Shown: one piece after another, positions 22,410 to 33,698 of the stretch
Layout of the letters: each line of letters begins with the position of its first letter
Numbering within the stretch: position 1 is the first letter of the stretch
From: Copromyces sp. CBS 386.78
Taxonomy: Eukaryota > Ascomycota > Sordariomycetes > Sordariales > Sordariaceae
Length of the DNA: 64,000 nucleotides
Assembly (NCBI GenBank): GCA_030685235.1
Contig: MU839097.1
Span: 62,001-126,000, forward strand
Reading direction: 5' to 3'
The notes under the pieces: model-generated
The model's input: only the letters and a program-made list of their open reading frames with translations
What the model was told of the DNA's origin: nothing
Database searches by the model: none
Made by a program: the position numbers and the translations under genes

Positions 22410-24508
22410 ATGCTCTACCCACAAAACCTCGCCTCTCTAGGTGCTCTGCTTCTCCTGACGCAGGCGTCGACGACAGTCGCCCATCCTACCAGGCACACGC
22501 ATCACCACAAGCATCACTCCGCCAGAGATGTTGGAGCGAAACACCACCAAATCAGGGTTCCGGTTGATTCCAGTGGAGTATTGTGGTCGGATCACAGCAC
22601 GCAGAGGTCACCATTGAGAAAGAGAGGAAGCCAGGATGGAGATAATAGCAATGGGCGCAAAGAGGACGTTGACGGGAAGACGTTTACGATCCGTCAGGTC
22701 AAGAACCCTCGTCTTGAAGGACGAAGCGCCGCGCCGCGCAATGGTTTATCGGCCCTGATCCATGCTTATGCCAAGTACGGCGTTGAGCCTTCGCCGAGGA
22801 TCAAGAAGGCTATGAAGCTGAACCCGGGTTTTCGTGAATATCAGGAGGAGCTTGAGAAAAGTATGTAACTTTATGTTTCCTATAGTGAAGAGCAGGACTG
22901 ATAACGTCGCCAACAGGAGGCGACATCACCGCCACAGTAGCAGCCATTCCCCCTCCCGGCAACTACGAGTACGTCTCACCCGTCGAGATCGGCACACCTC
23001 CCCAGACGGTGTGGATGAACATCGACACTGGCTCTGCCGACTTGTAAGTCATCCTTCCTCATTCTTCCTAGTCACCGTGCCACACAAACAGTCCCGGTGC
23101 TAACATACGCCCAAATCAAAACAGCTGGGTAGTCTCAACCGACACCCCGCGCTACCAAACCCGCGGCCACGCCATCTACGACCCGCACACCTCCAACACC
23201 TCGGTCCTGATCCCGGACCTCAACTGGCGCATCACCTACGCCGACGGCTCCGGCGCCTACGGCATCGTCTATCAAGACCGGGTCTCCATCGACGACGTGC
23301 TCTCCTTCCCCGCGCAAGTCGTGCAATCCGCCACCTCCATCTCGTGGGACTTCACCACGGACCCGTACGTCAGCGGGATCATGGGGCTGGGTATGTCATC
23401 CGGAAACACGGTGAGTGAGAGTATCAAGGATGTGGAGGACAAGACGGGGATCAAGATCTTGACGTTTATGGATAATGTGCGAGAACAATTGGCGGAGCCG
23501 GTGTTTACGGCAAATTTGAGGGATAATGCCGAGGGAAGCTATGGATTTGGGTTTATCAATGAGACTGAGCATGTGGGCGAAGTGAGGTATGTGCCGGTGA
23601 AGGAGGATGGCATCTTTTGGGAGTTGGAGATTGGGGGGTATTTGGTTGGGAGCGAGGAGGAGAAGGTGGACGAGTCCCAGAAGGATGAAGAAGAGGTGGA
23701 GGTGGTTGAGTCTGATCAAGATCAAGAAGCAGTCTCAGCCTCGGACTCGGTCCAAACCGACGAGGACCCAAACGGCGAGCAATATTTAACGACTATCCAG
23801 CCAGACCAACCCATTACCTCCAGCCCTGCCATGACTTCCATGTCATCCGACCAGGACGCCCAGGGCCAAGACCAAAACACCCTCCTCGAAACAACAAACT
23901 CAATCGCCATCCTCCGCTCCATCAACAGCCACACCATCAACCAACGCATCTCCTACCCCTTCACCACCATAGCCGACACCGGCACCACCCTCCTTCTCCT
24001 CCCTGACCGGATCGTATCCGATTACTACTCCACCATCCCTCGCGCCTCTTACTCCTCCGAATGGGCCGGCTACCTTTTCCCCTGTTCCTATGCTTCTTCT
24101 CTGCCCGATTGGTCTTTCTTTCTTGGTTCTGTCCCTCCCCCGTCTTCTCCTTCGACTCCTGCTCCCAACACTACCAGCTCTGATTCCAACAAGGCCGAGC
24201 CTAAGCCTGATATCGGCCCAGAACCAGAAGGGGATAGGCAGGGGCAGGGGCAGGAAGAAGGGAAAGAAGGAAAAGAACAAGGGTTCTACTACAAAGGCAC
24301 AGTCCCAGGCCGGTACTTGAACTACGGCGAGGTCAATGCCACTTGGTGCTACGGCGGGATGCAGAGCAGCGAGGATATTGGGTTTAGCATCTTTGGGGAC
24401 GTGGTGCTGAAGGCGCAGTTTGTCGTGTTTGATTTGGGCGGGATGAGGGTTGGGTTTGCGGGGAAGGAGTTGGAGGAAGGGGTTGGAAAGGGGGAAGTGA
24501 ATCTGTGA
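22410..24508 (+). CDS. Secreted pepsin-family (A1) aspartic protease with acidic insert
   Basis: Exons 22410-22860, 22917-23043 and 23125-24508 encode 653 residues. The start gives a signal peptide (about residues 1-24, LASLGALLLLTQASTTVA) followed by a His-rich propeptide. The two catalytic aspartates lie in NIDTGSADFW (D187) and IADTGTTLLLL (D477). Other A1 signs are YVSPVEIGTPPQ, the flap-like ITYADGSGAYGIVYQD and the C-terminal FSIFGDVVLKAQFVVFD. The catalytic residues are ~290 apart, far more than the usual ~180. The extra length is an acidic Glu/Asp/Gln/Ser-rich segment at about residues 370-440. A second Pro/Gly/Glu-rich insert follows at about residues 530-580, between two cysteines of the second lobe. 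It should cleave proteins outside the cell or at the wall. Confidence 0.92.
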
Positions 24509-26639
24509 GTGATGGGTGAGACAAGACGGTGACAGATATGAGGTGGTGAAGATGGTTCTATGGATACCTTACCTACCCTACCACTTATCAGCCTTAAACA
24601 AGCAAAATCGAATGGGAAGGGATGTTTATTCGGATGGAGTAACACGGAAATAGGAACGAGGAAATATAAGCCGGATGGAAGCCTGTCTCTTTGAATAGAG
24701 GTATTGGATGTGTACAGTACCTTAAAAGGCTGGCTCGGGTTCTCGGCTACTGGGTACTCGAACTCGTGAATCCTCGGAACTCCAGTCGGTTGACGGAGCC
24801 ATGTTTCGCGCCCGACGGTAAGTGAGCCCAGCGGGCACTTTTTGGCCCCCAACTTGCGCGACCGGTTGAGAGCCTCATGATTAGATATACGAAGTAGGCG
24901 CACAGGCCATAGTTCGGAGAGATATTGGGGATTAGAATCGAGTGTCATTCGTTAGTCTCCGAGGTTGCTTTGGGGTGTGGTGTGGGAGTGACGACGGGAC
25001 AGACGCATGAGGGTTAGTTTCGAGCCTTGCACAATGAGGCGCGTGTGGAAGCTTCGTTTGTGTCCAACCGTTCCTGCTCTCGAGTTCCCATGGAAAGGAG
25101 GAGTAACATGAGACTGCCTTCATGCTAGGGCCGACATGTGCTATCTCGAAATGTCAGGCAGGATACACGAGAATTGACATGACCGAATACGACTATTTAT
25201 TTTGTGAACAAACGATTGGACGTCCTTCGACCGGCGTGCCCAGGTGTGCCTAGAGGTCGGTCTCTCGAAGGCATTCGGAGGCATACTTACTCGAAAGATA
25301 TGTCCGGATCGAGAAGGAGGAGATATGGGCATCTCCGGCGAGTACATGTAAGGTGTGACCTGCAAGGTCGGGCATGTGGTGCACCACTAGGTAAGGTAGG
25401 TATGTCAAAAGTTTAACCCCGTTTGTTTCAAACGTCATGACGAAGATCATGATCTCTTCGACTCTTTTCGTTCCAATCGCTTGGAAAGAATCCGAGCTTA
25501 GTGCGAGTAAGAGACGTGGAGCAGCTAACGAGAGAAAGAAAACGAGACAATTACCTTCTTCGGCCCCGTGTTTCCATTCTCGAGGTAATTATGGTTCGGT
25601 CGCTCGGGTGGTTCGCATCCACTCCTCCGCAAGCGTCCGCTCCCGTCCGATGTCTTTTCTCCCGCGCGGCTGCGACTTGAACAACTGCACGCAAATGCAT
25701 GTTTCACATGCTGCGTTCTGCAATCAGCATCAGTTGAGGTTTACTTGATGACAGCGTTGAGGCGTCAGGGATTATTATGTGGATCATGGGGGTGGGGGAT
25801 TGTGTGACCCCTTTTCTGCCAGAAGAGGATAAACGGTCCGGTCCTTGCCTGGTGCTCCTTGGTCCTCCTTGGGGCTCAACAAATCATAACGGCCATCGCC
25901 GTCGGCGCGTTGACTGTCACGGGCGGTCCAGGCGTCATGTACGCAAGAGCGGAAATGAAGAGGTGGCTGGGGGGACTGGATACCTAGAGGTCGAGGTACG
26001 TACAACTTGTAGGGTGCTGGCGTGGGGTAAAAAGAGACACTGGAGAGATTGGACAAGACTCTCTGGAGCAACGAGGCCCAATGACCGGTTTTCTGGATTC
26101 GATGGGTATGCAGGTGGGAGGCGGTTAGGTGCCACACGATGGTGCATCGTGATGTGGCAGAAAGATTGGATAGCACGGATGGGATGGGCTTAAGGATGGG
26201 TTGTAGGAATGGGAATGACCAGGTTTCTGGATTCGATAGTTATGCAGGTGGGAGGCGGTTGGGTGCCACACGATGGTGCATGGTGATGTGGCAGAAAGGT
26301 TGGATGGCACGGATGGGCTTGGGGTCTTGAAGAAGGGTGTAGGGATGGTAGGGCAATGTTGACTAGACTACGGACGTAGTGCGGAGTCTACAACTTCGTC
26401 TACAAGGCTCCGAAGGCTTGCATCTAGCCCAGAACTTGGGTGGTCCAGGGCTCATGCGTTGATGGCTTCCTTGAGGTTGTTAATGCGGGGTGGTGATGGT
26501 CTGGACTCTTTGAAATGTGAGGGGAAGGGGAAGGGAAAGAAATTTTGAGGCGTTCGATATTGAAAAGCATGGCGGCAGTTTGTAGTTTGCTACGTACTAC
26601 TCGAGGTACCTGTTAGCGGGGGTTTTATGGAAATGACGG
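24509..26639. other. Gene-poor region; contains a tandem duplication
   Basis: No supported gene in this stretch. The open frames around 25.8-26.3 kb run through the 134-bp duplication and look like chance frames. Otherwise nothing recognised. Confidence 0.5.
26079..26320. repeat. Two-copy direct tandem repeat, period 134 bp
   Basis: Copy 1 (about 26079-26188) and copy 2 (about 26213-26320) both run from AATGACC through TTCTGGATTCGAT, GCAGGTGGGAGGCGGTT, GCCACACGATGGTGCAT and GTGATGTGGCAGAAAG to CACGGATGGG. They differ by scattered substitutions. Both include the same block order, so this is a local duplication, not a chance match. Confidence 0.85.
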
Positions 26640-27161
26640 CTATTCTGCCTTGGCCGAAAGCTTGCCGCCGTTGAAGTTTGAACCGGCAATGGTGTTCACA
26701 CGGCCTAGCGTGGGGGACGAGGGGTGATAACTGAGAGAATGCCTTGCGCCTCTGCGAATTGTATAGATTGCAGGTGTTTGCTTAGTCTGGAACCCAAAAG
26801 GGAAATGGTTCACCTTCTCGACAGAGATGGTAGTTCTTCCTTGCAACGCTGGGATCAAATTGCATGGGGTAGTATTCGCTTTCGGTGACACTTGCTGCTT
26901 GACAAATGTGTGACGACTGTCATAGGTAGGTACGTTCCTTCTGTTTGAGGTTCTGGGATTCGGACTGGAAGGAATGAACTGAGTTGTGTGACTTGACCTG
27001 TCTTCAATTCGACGAACGTGATTAAGCACCTCTTCCTCGGGAACAATGATCTAAACAATCTCATTCTTCCCGTCTTGCAACAACACCTTGGAAAAGCTTA
27101 CCTCTACCCACCTATAGGGCTGGCGGAACACCGGGATATCCTGGGGTGGCTTGAACATCAT
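26640..27161 (-). CDS. Possible small two-exon gene, function unknown
   Basis: An ATG at 27161 opens MMFKPPQDIPVFRQPYRWVE up to a GTAAGC donor. A 51-base candidate intron (27101-27051, ending TTTAG) joins it in frame to IIVPEEEVLNHVRRIEDR, which stays open for 136 codons to a stop at 26640. The joined product is 156 residues, basic and Ser/Thr/Pro-rich in its second half, without a domain I recognise. The two protein-like segments meeting at a splice pair are the only support. Confidence 0.3.
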
Positions 27162-29075
27162 TTTGATCTCCGATGGGAGCAACGTGCGGCGGGGACGGAA
27201 TGGTGGGGGTCAAGGGATAAGAGTATTTCGACGGGGCTTGGACCTGAGGGCCGCGCACCATTTTCGAGTGTCGATCACTTGGACCACCAGGAAAGCCCAA
27301 AAGAGGCACCCATCAACGCCTCATACGCTTAGCAAGCGTTATGGAGGTCGACTTTAAACCGGCGAGCTCGCAAGTTTGACGAATGATTCTGGTTATTTGG
27401 AGTTTGATCACCCACGGTCCACCCTCCGCAGAAAGAGAGGGGTTGCGTTCTCGAGAAGATGGTGTGGTGAGTTGTCATCAACACGGGACAAGGGTTCAGG
27501 AACATCTGTCACAACATTGGTAGAGGTAAGTAGAATTGGCGTCTCAACGGGCGGGGGCACGGGGGCTTGGTCATGAAACTTTGCACAATCCGGCCCTGAA
27601 GCACACCATGTGAATGCAATGTTCTTTTCTTGCAGACCTCATAGGACGAACAAGGACGTCCACAAAAGAGCACTGCCCGGCTGAGCTAGAAGACACCAGC
27701 TTCACATTCCCCACGTTACATTTTCGTTACCGAAGGTATGGAACCCAGTGTAAGCACGGAGAGCACTAGTTGCTCGGATTTAGAACATTACGAACGTTTA
27801 AAACCAGAAGTTTTGGTAGTGAGGGGACTTTTGGGTGCTTTGGTTGATGTCCCTTTTGTCTATCAGGTATTTTATGAGAGAGTGAGTGGCCGAGTTACGT
27901 GAAATCCGCAGTCAACATCCGCGCTAACGAGAGAGCCAGGGACCCTACATGTGTGACCGGATCCTCCAGACGGCAGACCAATGAGGTATTGTAATGAAAG
28001 CCAGTTATAACGGGCGGCCACACACCATGAGCACGGCTTGAAGTTCCTGAGGGTGTAATATACAGGTACCTACAGACAGGTACGAACGTGGACCTTGTGA
28101 AAGAAAACTCGACCCATCTCGATTAGCTCATCAAATGGTGCAAGTACCTATCATGAAACATTGAGGTGGCTGGCAAAGGGTTGGCACAAGCTGAACGTTG
28201 AAAGAACCAGGGTTCAAAGTGCTCTGCCACACGTCTGCCTTCAAAAAACAAGCGCCACTTCCGGCAACGCTTCGTTTTAGGATTTCTTTGCATCTCCATT
28301 CTCAGGCATGTTCCGAAAGATCTGCGTATCATTCTTCTGGATCTGACTTTCTTGCATAATTTTCTGCCCTCCTTTATGCCCCCCTTCGGAGCCCCTTCTG
28401 CCCCCTTTCGGGATTGGTTCGATTTGTACTAGATATGACCACCTTCGAGGAGACATGGAGATCATCCCCCACACACTAGGTACCTCCAGTAAGAGCGTGC
28501 ACTCTATTTCACCTTATCCAACAGTCAACACCGTCATTACGGAACCGTGCAGTTGAGAGTAGCGAGAGCCATACAGCTAGGCGTACACACGAAAAGGACT
28601 AGAGTATTTTTTGCTCGTTCAATTAGTATACCGGAGACCTGGATTCCGGGAGTTAGGACTTCTCGACAATGAGGCCTACAGAATTTCTTGGCAATCGATT
28701 CAGGGCTTTTGGGCATCACTCGAGGCTTCTTGCCTGGAACCATGAACCCATGACGCCGATGTTAAGTTCTTGCAAGGTACTTCTTGCATGGTCCATGTCG
28801 TTCGCACCTTTTCCAAAGTTGTCTTCGTAGTCCGCGTGCCTCCGTTTTCTCAGTCGAAAAACATATATAAAGGATCTCGTCCTACCCACCTCGTCTCTCG
28901 ATGGCTTCACTCTGCACCTCTGTGTCAACAACAACGATATCCTGCCTCCCACTACCAACGAAGCCACAGCAAGACGATTACAAGTCAAGTCGATAACGAC
29001 AACATCTTCAACACCAATTTCCAACACCACAACAATATGTGCCTCTCTGAAAGAGACAGCCACAAACAGAAGAAA
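27162..29075. other. Intergenic; no gene seen
   Basis: Short disconnected frames only. It includes a C-rich run of CCCCTTCGGAGCCCC type near 28379-28412. The right end (about 28860-29075) is AC-rich leader-like sequence before the Ser/Gly-rich protein gene. Confidence 0.45.
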
Positions 29076-31075
29076 ATGACTAGTGAAAGGTGATACCAAG
29101 CTCTCATCATCTCATGTTTTACTTCCACGCTTCATGTCTTGCTCGTCTCAATCCCGCTCGTCTCAAAGTGTGTTGTGGCCTCAGGACTTCAACTATACAT
29201 GTGCCAGAGTCCGAAGACTCGCATGTGACCTTGTCCTTGTCATCACCCTCCTTATCCTGGCCACCAATCAGTCTGACAACGGGAGACCGATCGATTTGGC
29301 CCCCAATGTCAGGCTGACAGGTACATCATCCCTCCCTTCTACCCAGCTACCACCTAACCCTGTACAACCACCTATTGTCTTGTCTTGTTTTAACTCATCC
29401 GCTCCACTTGCTGCTTTCTTTCATCACAAAGTTACTTCACGTTCAGTGCCACGTCTTTCACTTCACCCTCGGACTTCAATCTCGGACTTCACCCTCAGCC
29501 TCAAACTCAACCTCAACGTCAACCTCAGTTCGATTTTCACTTTGAAGTTCCACTTTGACATTCTTCACGTCTTGAACTCCTCACCACCAGACCTCTTCTT
29601 TGCCTCGCCTTCTTCAACCTCACTTCCCTACCTACCTCGCATTGTCACATCAAACCCTTCCCTCAACTCATCAACTTACCCCTCCCAAGCTCAACTTATT
29701 TCTCCAAGTCATCAACCCTGTCACCTCATCACCTTCTTTCTTCGTCAAACTCTCATTCTAAAAACAACACAAAAAACACCAAGATTAATCAACATAAGCT
29801 AACCACTTCTCAATACCTATTTACAGCCCCCGCTACATCCCCACCACCACCTCCTCCTCCTCCTCCTCCTACAGACCGGACCGTTCCACCACCGCCAACA
29901 CCGGAGCCAGAGCTGGAGGCACCACCCACTTCAATGGTCCCAACACCAGAGGCATCATCCGCACAAGCACCCACGATCTCCTCCACGACGCTCGGCGTCT
30001 TGACAACCCCCAGGATCTCTACCGCCAGCATCGCCATGAACACCTCTCCGGGGAACAACAGGGCCGTCCTGTCCGTGACGCATCCCGCTCTTATGGCAAG
30101 AGCAAGGCTATCATTCGTCCCGAGCCCAGTGATTTGGCCATGTTCAAGCGCGCCAGTGCTTACCCTGGTGTGACTGGCACCACCTCCTCTGCTCGAGGTG
30201 ATAATGATTACCACATGGGTGCCTCTTTCGATGATGATGATGATGATGAGGGTGATGATTACACTCACGTCCCTGTTTCCGCTCGTGGTCCCGCTTATGG
30301 CGCCGGTGTCGGTGTCGGTGCCAGTGCCAGTGGCGGTGCCCCTTCCTTCTTCGCCGCCGACCTTCCCATTCGCAACCACGCAGGTGGCCGCAGCGACCGT
30401 GACCGCGACGGCGCCGGCCATCACTCCTACTCCCATTCCGGCACCGCCACCACCACCACCGCTACCGCCACCAATCGTCCCACCACCACCACCTCCTTCT
30501 CCTCCTTCCTCCACCCAGCTCATCTCCATAGAGAGCGGCACTCCCTCCGCGCCCCGAAAGAGCGCGTGACCACTTACGTGCAGGACAACGTCATCATGCG
30601 GATTTCGTCCAGCTCCCAACAGCCAGGTTCACACACCCCTCCCGCTCGTCGCTCCCGTGACTCCTCCTACCTGACCACTACTACTGACGAGGATTCCAAC
30701 GGCGGCGGCGGCGGCGGAGGAGCCGACCACAGAAGAACATGGTATCGCGAGAGAATGGCAAGGATTATTCAGGATATCGAGCCGGGGTTGCCTCCTTCTT
30801 CTTCTTCTTCTTCTTCTTCTTCCGGTGCTGGTCGTGGTCGTGGTCAGGGGTACTCTGTTTCTGGTTCTTCTGGCGGTGCTGGTGCTGGTGGGTATGTGTA
30901 CTCGGGCATGGGAATGGGAAGTGGAAGTGGAAGTGGCGCGGGTGCTGGAGGAGGAGGATATGGTGGTGCTGGCTCTGGTGGTTATGGCAACCATGGCACC
31001 ACCGCCAATGGTCATGATAGCGGCTATGGAAGCTTCTCTGGAAGTCCTGCAGCTTCTTATGGCCGTGGCCACTAG
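29076..31075 (+). CDS. Ser/Gly/Thr-rich low-complexity protein, function unknown
   Basis: The main exon runs from a TTTACAG acceptor at 29826 (exon start 29827) to a TAG at 31073-31075, in one open frame. Early residues are protein-like (DLLHDARRLDNPQDLYRQHR, KSKAIIRPEPSDLAMFKR), so coding begins before the first in-frame ATG at 30140. A tiny first exon, 29076-29089 (ATG, MTSE), joined by a 737-base intron would fit the phase, giving about 420 residues; this start is uncertain. The body is low complexity: Asp6 from GAT repeats (30227), Thr runs, a Gly7 run, Ser10 from TTC/TCT repeats (30796), and Gly/Ser/Tyr-rich tail repeats. No membrane segment, signal peptide or known domain was seen. Confidence 0.6.
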
Positions 31076-31570
31076 GTAGCGGAGGCAGGTTAACTCAACA
31101 TCGAAATGTCTTGCCTCATCGAGACAGACATTTCATTTTATCTGATGTGTGCGATACCTTACTTTGGCGGTAGGTACCTGTACTCGGCATGGACTGGGTA
31201 CGCTATAGCCATTCAAGAAACGAATACCACCAGGTGTGGAAGGTGCGATGGTTGATGGAAGAAGGCATGATAGACTCCTCGGGAACAATTAAGGCGGATA
31301 CGAACCAATAACAAGAGAAACTAGTTCACTGGTGAATACCAGTTCCCGTTCGTTAGTGCATGTCTTCTAGTGATATCCTTGTTGCTGAGGAAGATGACCG
31401 GGCTTCGAACCAAGGGGCGGTGATCCAGCCACTGTATTCAGGCAAAGTTGACTCAACACGGATGGTGACTTGCATACCGGCGTACGGGCGGGCATGTAGC
31501 GCAATCAACGGTAGATATTTGACCGACTTTGAAGTATGGAAGTCGTCAAGCAGGAGAGGGAATGGAGGAC

Positions 31571-31605
<35 letters not shown>

Positions 31606-32308
31606 AACCCAACTGCCAAGGGCGCATGTACCTGGTAGCATCTGGGGATTCAAGGCAGAAACAAAATTGCAAATCTCAACTACCTTATAACGACTCTCAT
31701 GTGCTCACGCTTGTGTTGAGATTCAGTATAAAAAAAAAGGAAAATGCGTGCCGGAAAGAAACCAAAAACAAGAAAGCTCGAGAGCTACGTACGACAAGGA
31801 CATGTTTTACTAGAGGACGATAAGAGAAAAGAAATAAAGTTAACAGAAAATGGAAAGGAAAAAAAAAAACACAGAAAAAGGACATACAACACCGGGGATT
31901 AGTCTAACTCCCAACTCGGTTCCAAGAGCGGGGGGCATGAATGGGGGGGTTCCATGGGTGTGGCTGGTAAAAACATGCATTTCCAGCACCGAGTTCCAAC
32001 ATCGAAGAGCAAATGGAGGGCAAAGAGTCTAAAGGCAAGGGACGATATCAAGCAACGAACACATTAAATCAAGTAATGAAGCAGCAGAAAGAAAGGCAAC
32101 AAAGACAACAAACAACAAAAGCCAGGTGTGGAAGAATGATTGGTACCTTAACTTTAGAGGTATCCTACTCTAGTTAGGACTCGGGACAACATCAGTCGAG
32201 ACAACAGATCGAGTTCTCGACTCCAGCATCCTTACTTCCCCAGGGGCAGTTCACTTCCTGTTTCTTACCAACCTCGTTCACCCATGGCGGGAAGTAGGTA
32301 CAGTACTC
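31076..32308. other. Intergenic between convergent genes; holds a poly(A) tract
   Basis: 3' flanks of the Ser/Gly-rich gene and the carboxypeptidase gene. Apart from the homopolymer run, nothing recognised. Confidence 0.5.
31572..31604. repeat. Homopolymer A tract, 33 bases
   Basis: An uninterrupted run of about 33 A follows GGACC. It is not preceded by coding sequence, and no target-site duplication was obvious, so a retroposed tail is not supported. Its length may vary between isolates or by sequencing error. Confidence 0.9.
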
Positions 32309-33698
32309 TTACTGCATATTAGCCAACAAATACTTCAACCCCGCCCACGCCTCGACACCGCTCGGCAGAATCTGCGCAGCAGGCAGGACGAATCCGTTAG
32401 CACCGGTATCCCTCAGCTCCAAAGTGAAAGAGTAATCAGCGCCGGTGACGTCGAGCGCGTAGTCGACAGAGGAGCCGGTGGTCTTGTAGATGGTGGAGCA
32501 GATGGGGCCGTAGTTGAAGGTGGTGCCGTGGACGGCCTTGATGGCGGCGACGGCGCCCTTGGCGAGGGCCTGGTACTCGGTGTTCTTGGCGGGGACGGCG
32601 GAGCAGGTGTAGCCGTAGGCTGTGTTGTTTTGTGTTAGTTTGTGATAACCTACAAGAAAGAGAAAAGAAAAGAGGGAAAACATACGAGACATAAACAACT
32701 GCGAATACGAATGCCAATCAATAAACAGCTTCAGTCCCTGGGCGGCCTTGATCTTGTTGAGGGTGGCAGCAAGGGCGGTAGTCTCGGGAGCATCGCTCTG
32801 CTTGGCGCCCTTGTAGTCCTCGTCGCAAGGGGACGTGGAAGCACCGCCGGAAGCGGACCACTGGATGGGCCAGTTGCGGTTGATGTCGCGGCCGATGCAC
32901 GAGGAGCCCGAGTTGGTCTGGCGGTTCTTGCGCCACAGGCGCGTGGTGGTCTGGGTGAAGATGAAGCCGTCGGGGTTGACGATGGGGAAGATGTAGAACT
33001 CGTACTTGTCGACGAAGGACTTAACGGTGGCGTCAGAGCCGTAGTTGTTGAGGAGGTACCAGGCTTGGTACTCGGCGACCTGGGTGATGTGTTAGTTCTC
33101 TTCTATGAGACACTGAAGAGGCTTGACATACCATGGTGGTGATCCACTCGCGCGCATGCACGGTACCGTGGAACACAATGGCGGGCTTGACGCCCTTGCC
33201 GGCGCTACCCCAGAAACGGATACCGGTGATGGTGTTTCCGTTGTTAGAGGTGCCGGAGGTGACAATCTCGGACTGGTTAGAGTGGGCAGCCACGAGGTCG
33301 TTGAGGAAGGTCAAGTGGTCGGCATAGGCGTGGTACGAGTTGAACCAGGTCTGGTCGGCCGAGCCGGCGTAGGCCTGGAAGCCGGATTCATTGGAGATGG
33401 AGACACCGAGATCCTCGTGCATGGTGAGGGTCTCGAAGCCCTCGGCCTGGGCCTTGAAGGCGGCGAGCTTGGTGGGGGGGATGACAACGTCGGCGTGACC
33501 GCCAACCTTGGCCGCACCCTTCCAGGTCTCGAGGTCGAGGTCGGCGATGATCTTGTTCAGCTTGGCGGCGTCATCACCGGCGGCGACACGGAGGACCTTG
33601 TAGCCATCGTACGAAGTCCGCTTGGGCCGGGGTTCGGAGCGGATGGCGGTGGCGGAGGCAAGGCCCAGGAGGGCGGTGAGGATGGAGAGGGACTTCAT
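32309..33698 (-). CDS. Secreted zinc carboxypeptidase (M14A)
   Basis: Exons 33698-33132, 33079-32686 and 32619-32309 encode 423 residues, the usual length for a prepro-carboxypeptidase A. A signal peptide (MKSLSILTALLGLASATA) is followed by the activation propeptide (residues ~20-110). The zinc ligands His181 and Glu184 lie in HGTVHAREW. The third ligand His is in IDWHSYSQLF. The substrate-binding CIGRDINRNW and the catalytic Glu in FTLELRDTG are present. It removes C-terminal residues from peptides outside the cell. The introns are 52 and 66 bases. The second splice gives LFMS|PYGYTCS, matching the family. Confidence 0.95.

Noticed and set aside
25777..26193. 139-codon plus-strand frame in the gene-poor region
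   Set aside because: It runs through the tandem duplication, has biased composition from the repeat (Gly/Arg/Trp) and shows no domain or splice partner.
31572..31604. Poly(A) tract as the tail of a retroposon
   Set aside because: No upstream coding remnant, no reverse-transcriptase similarity and no visible target-site duplication.
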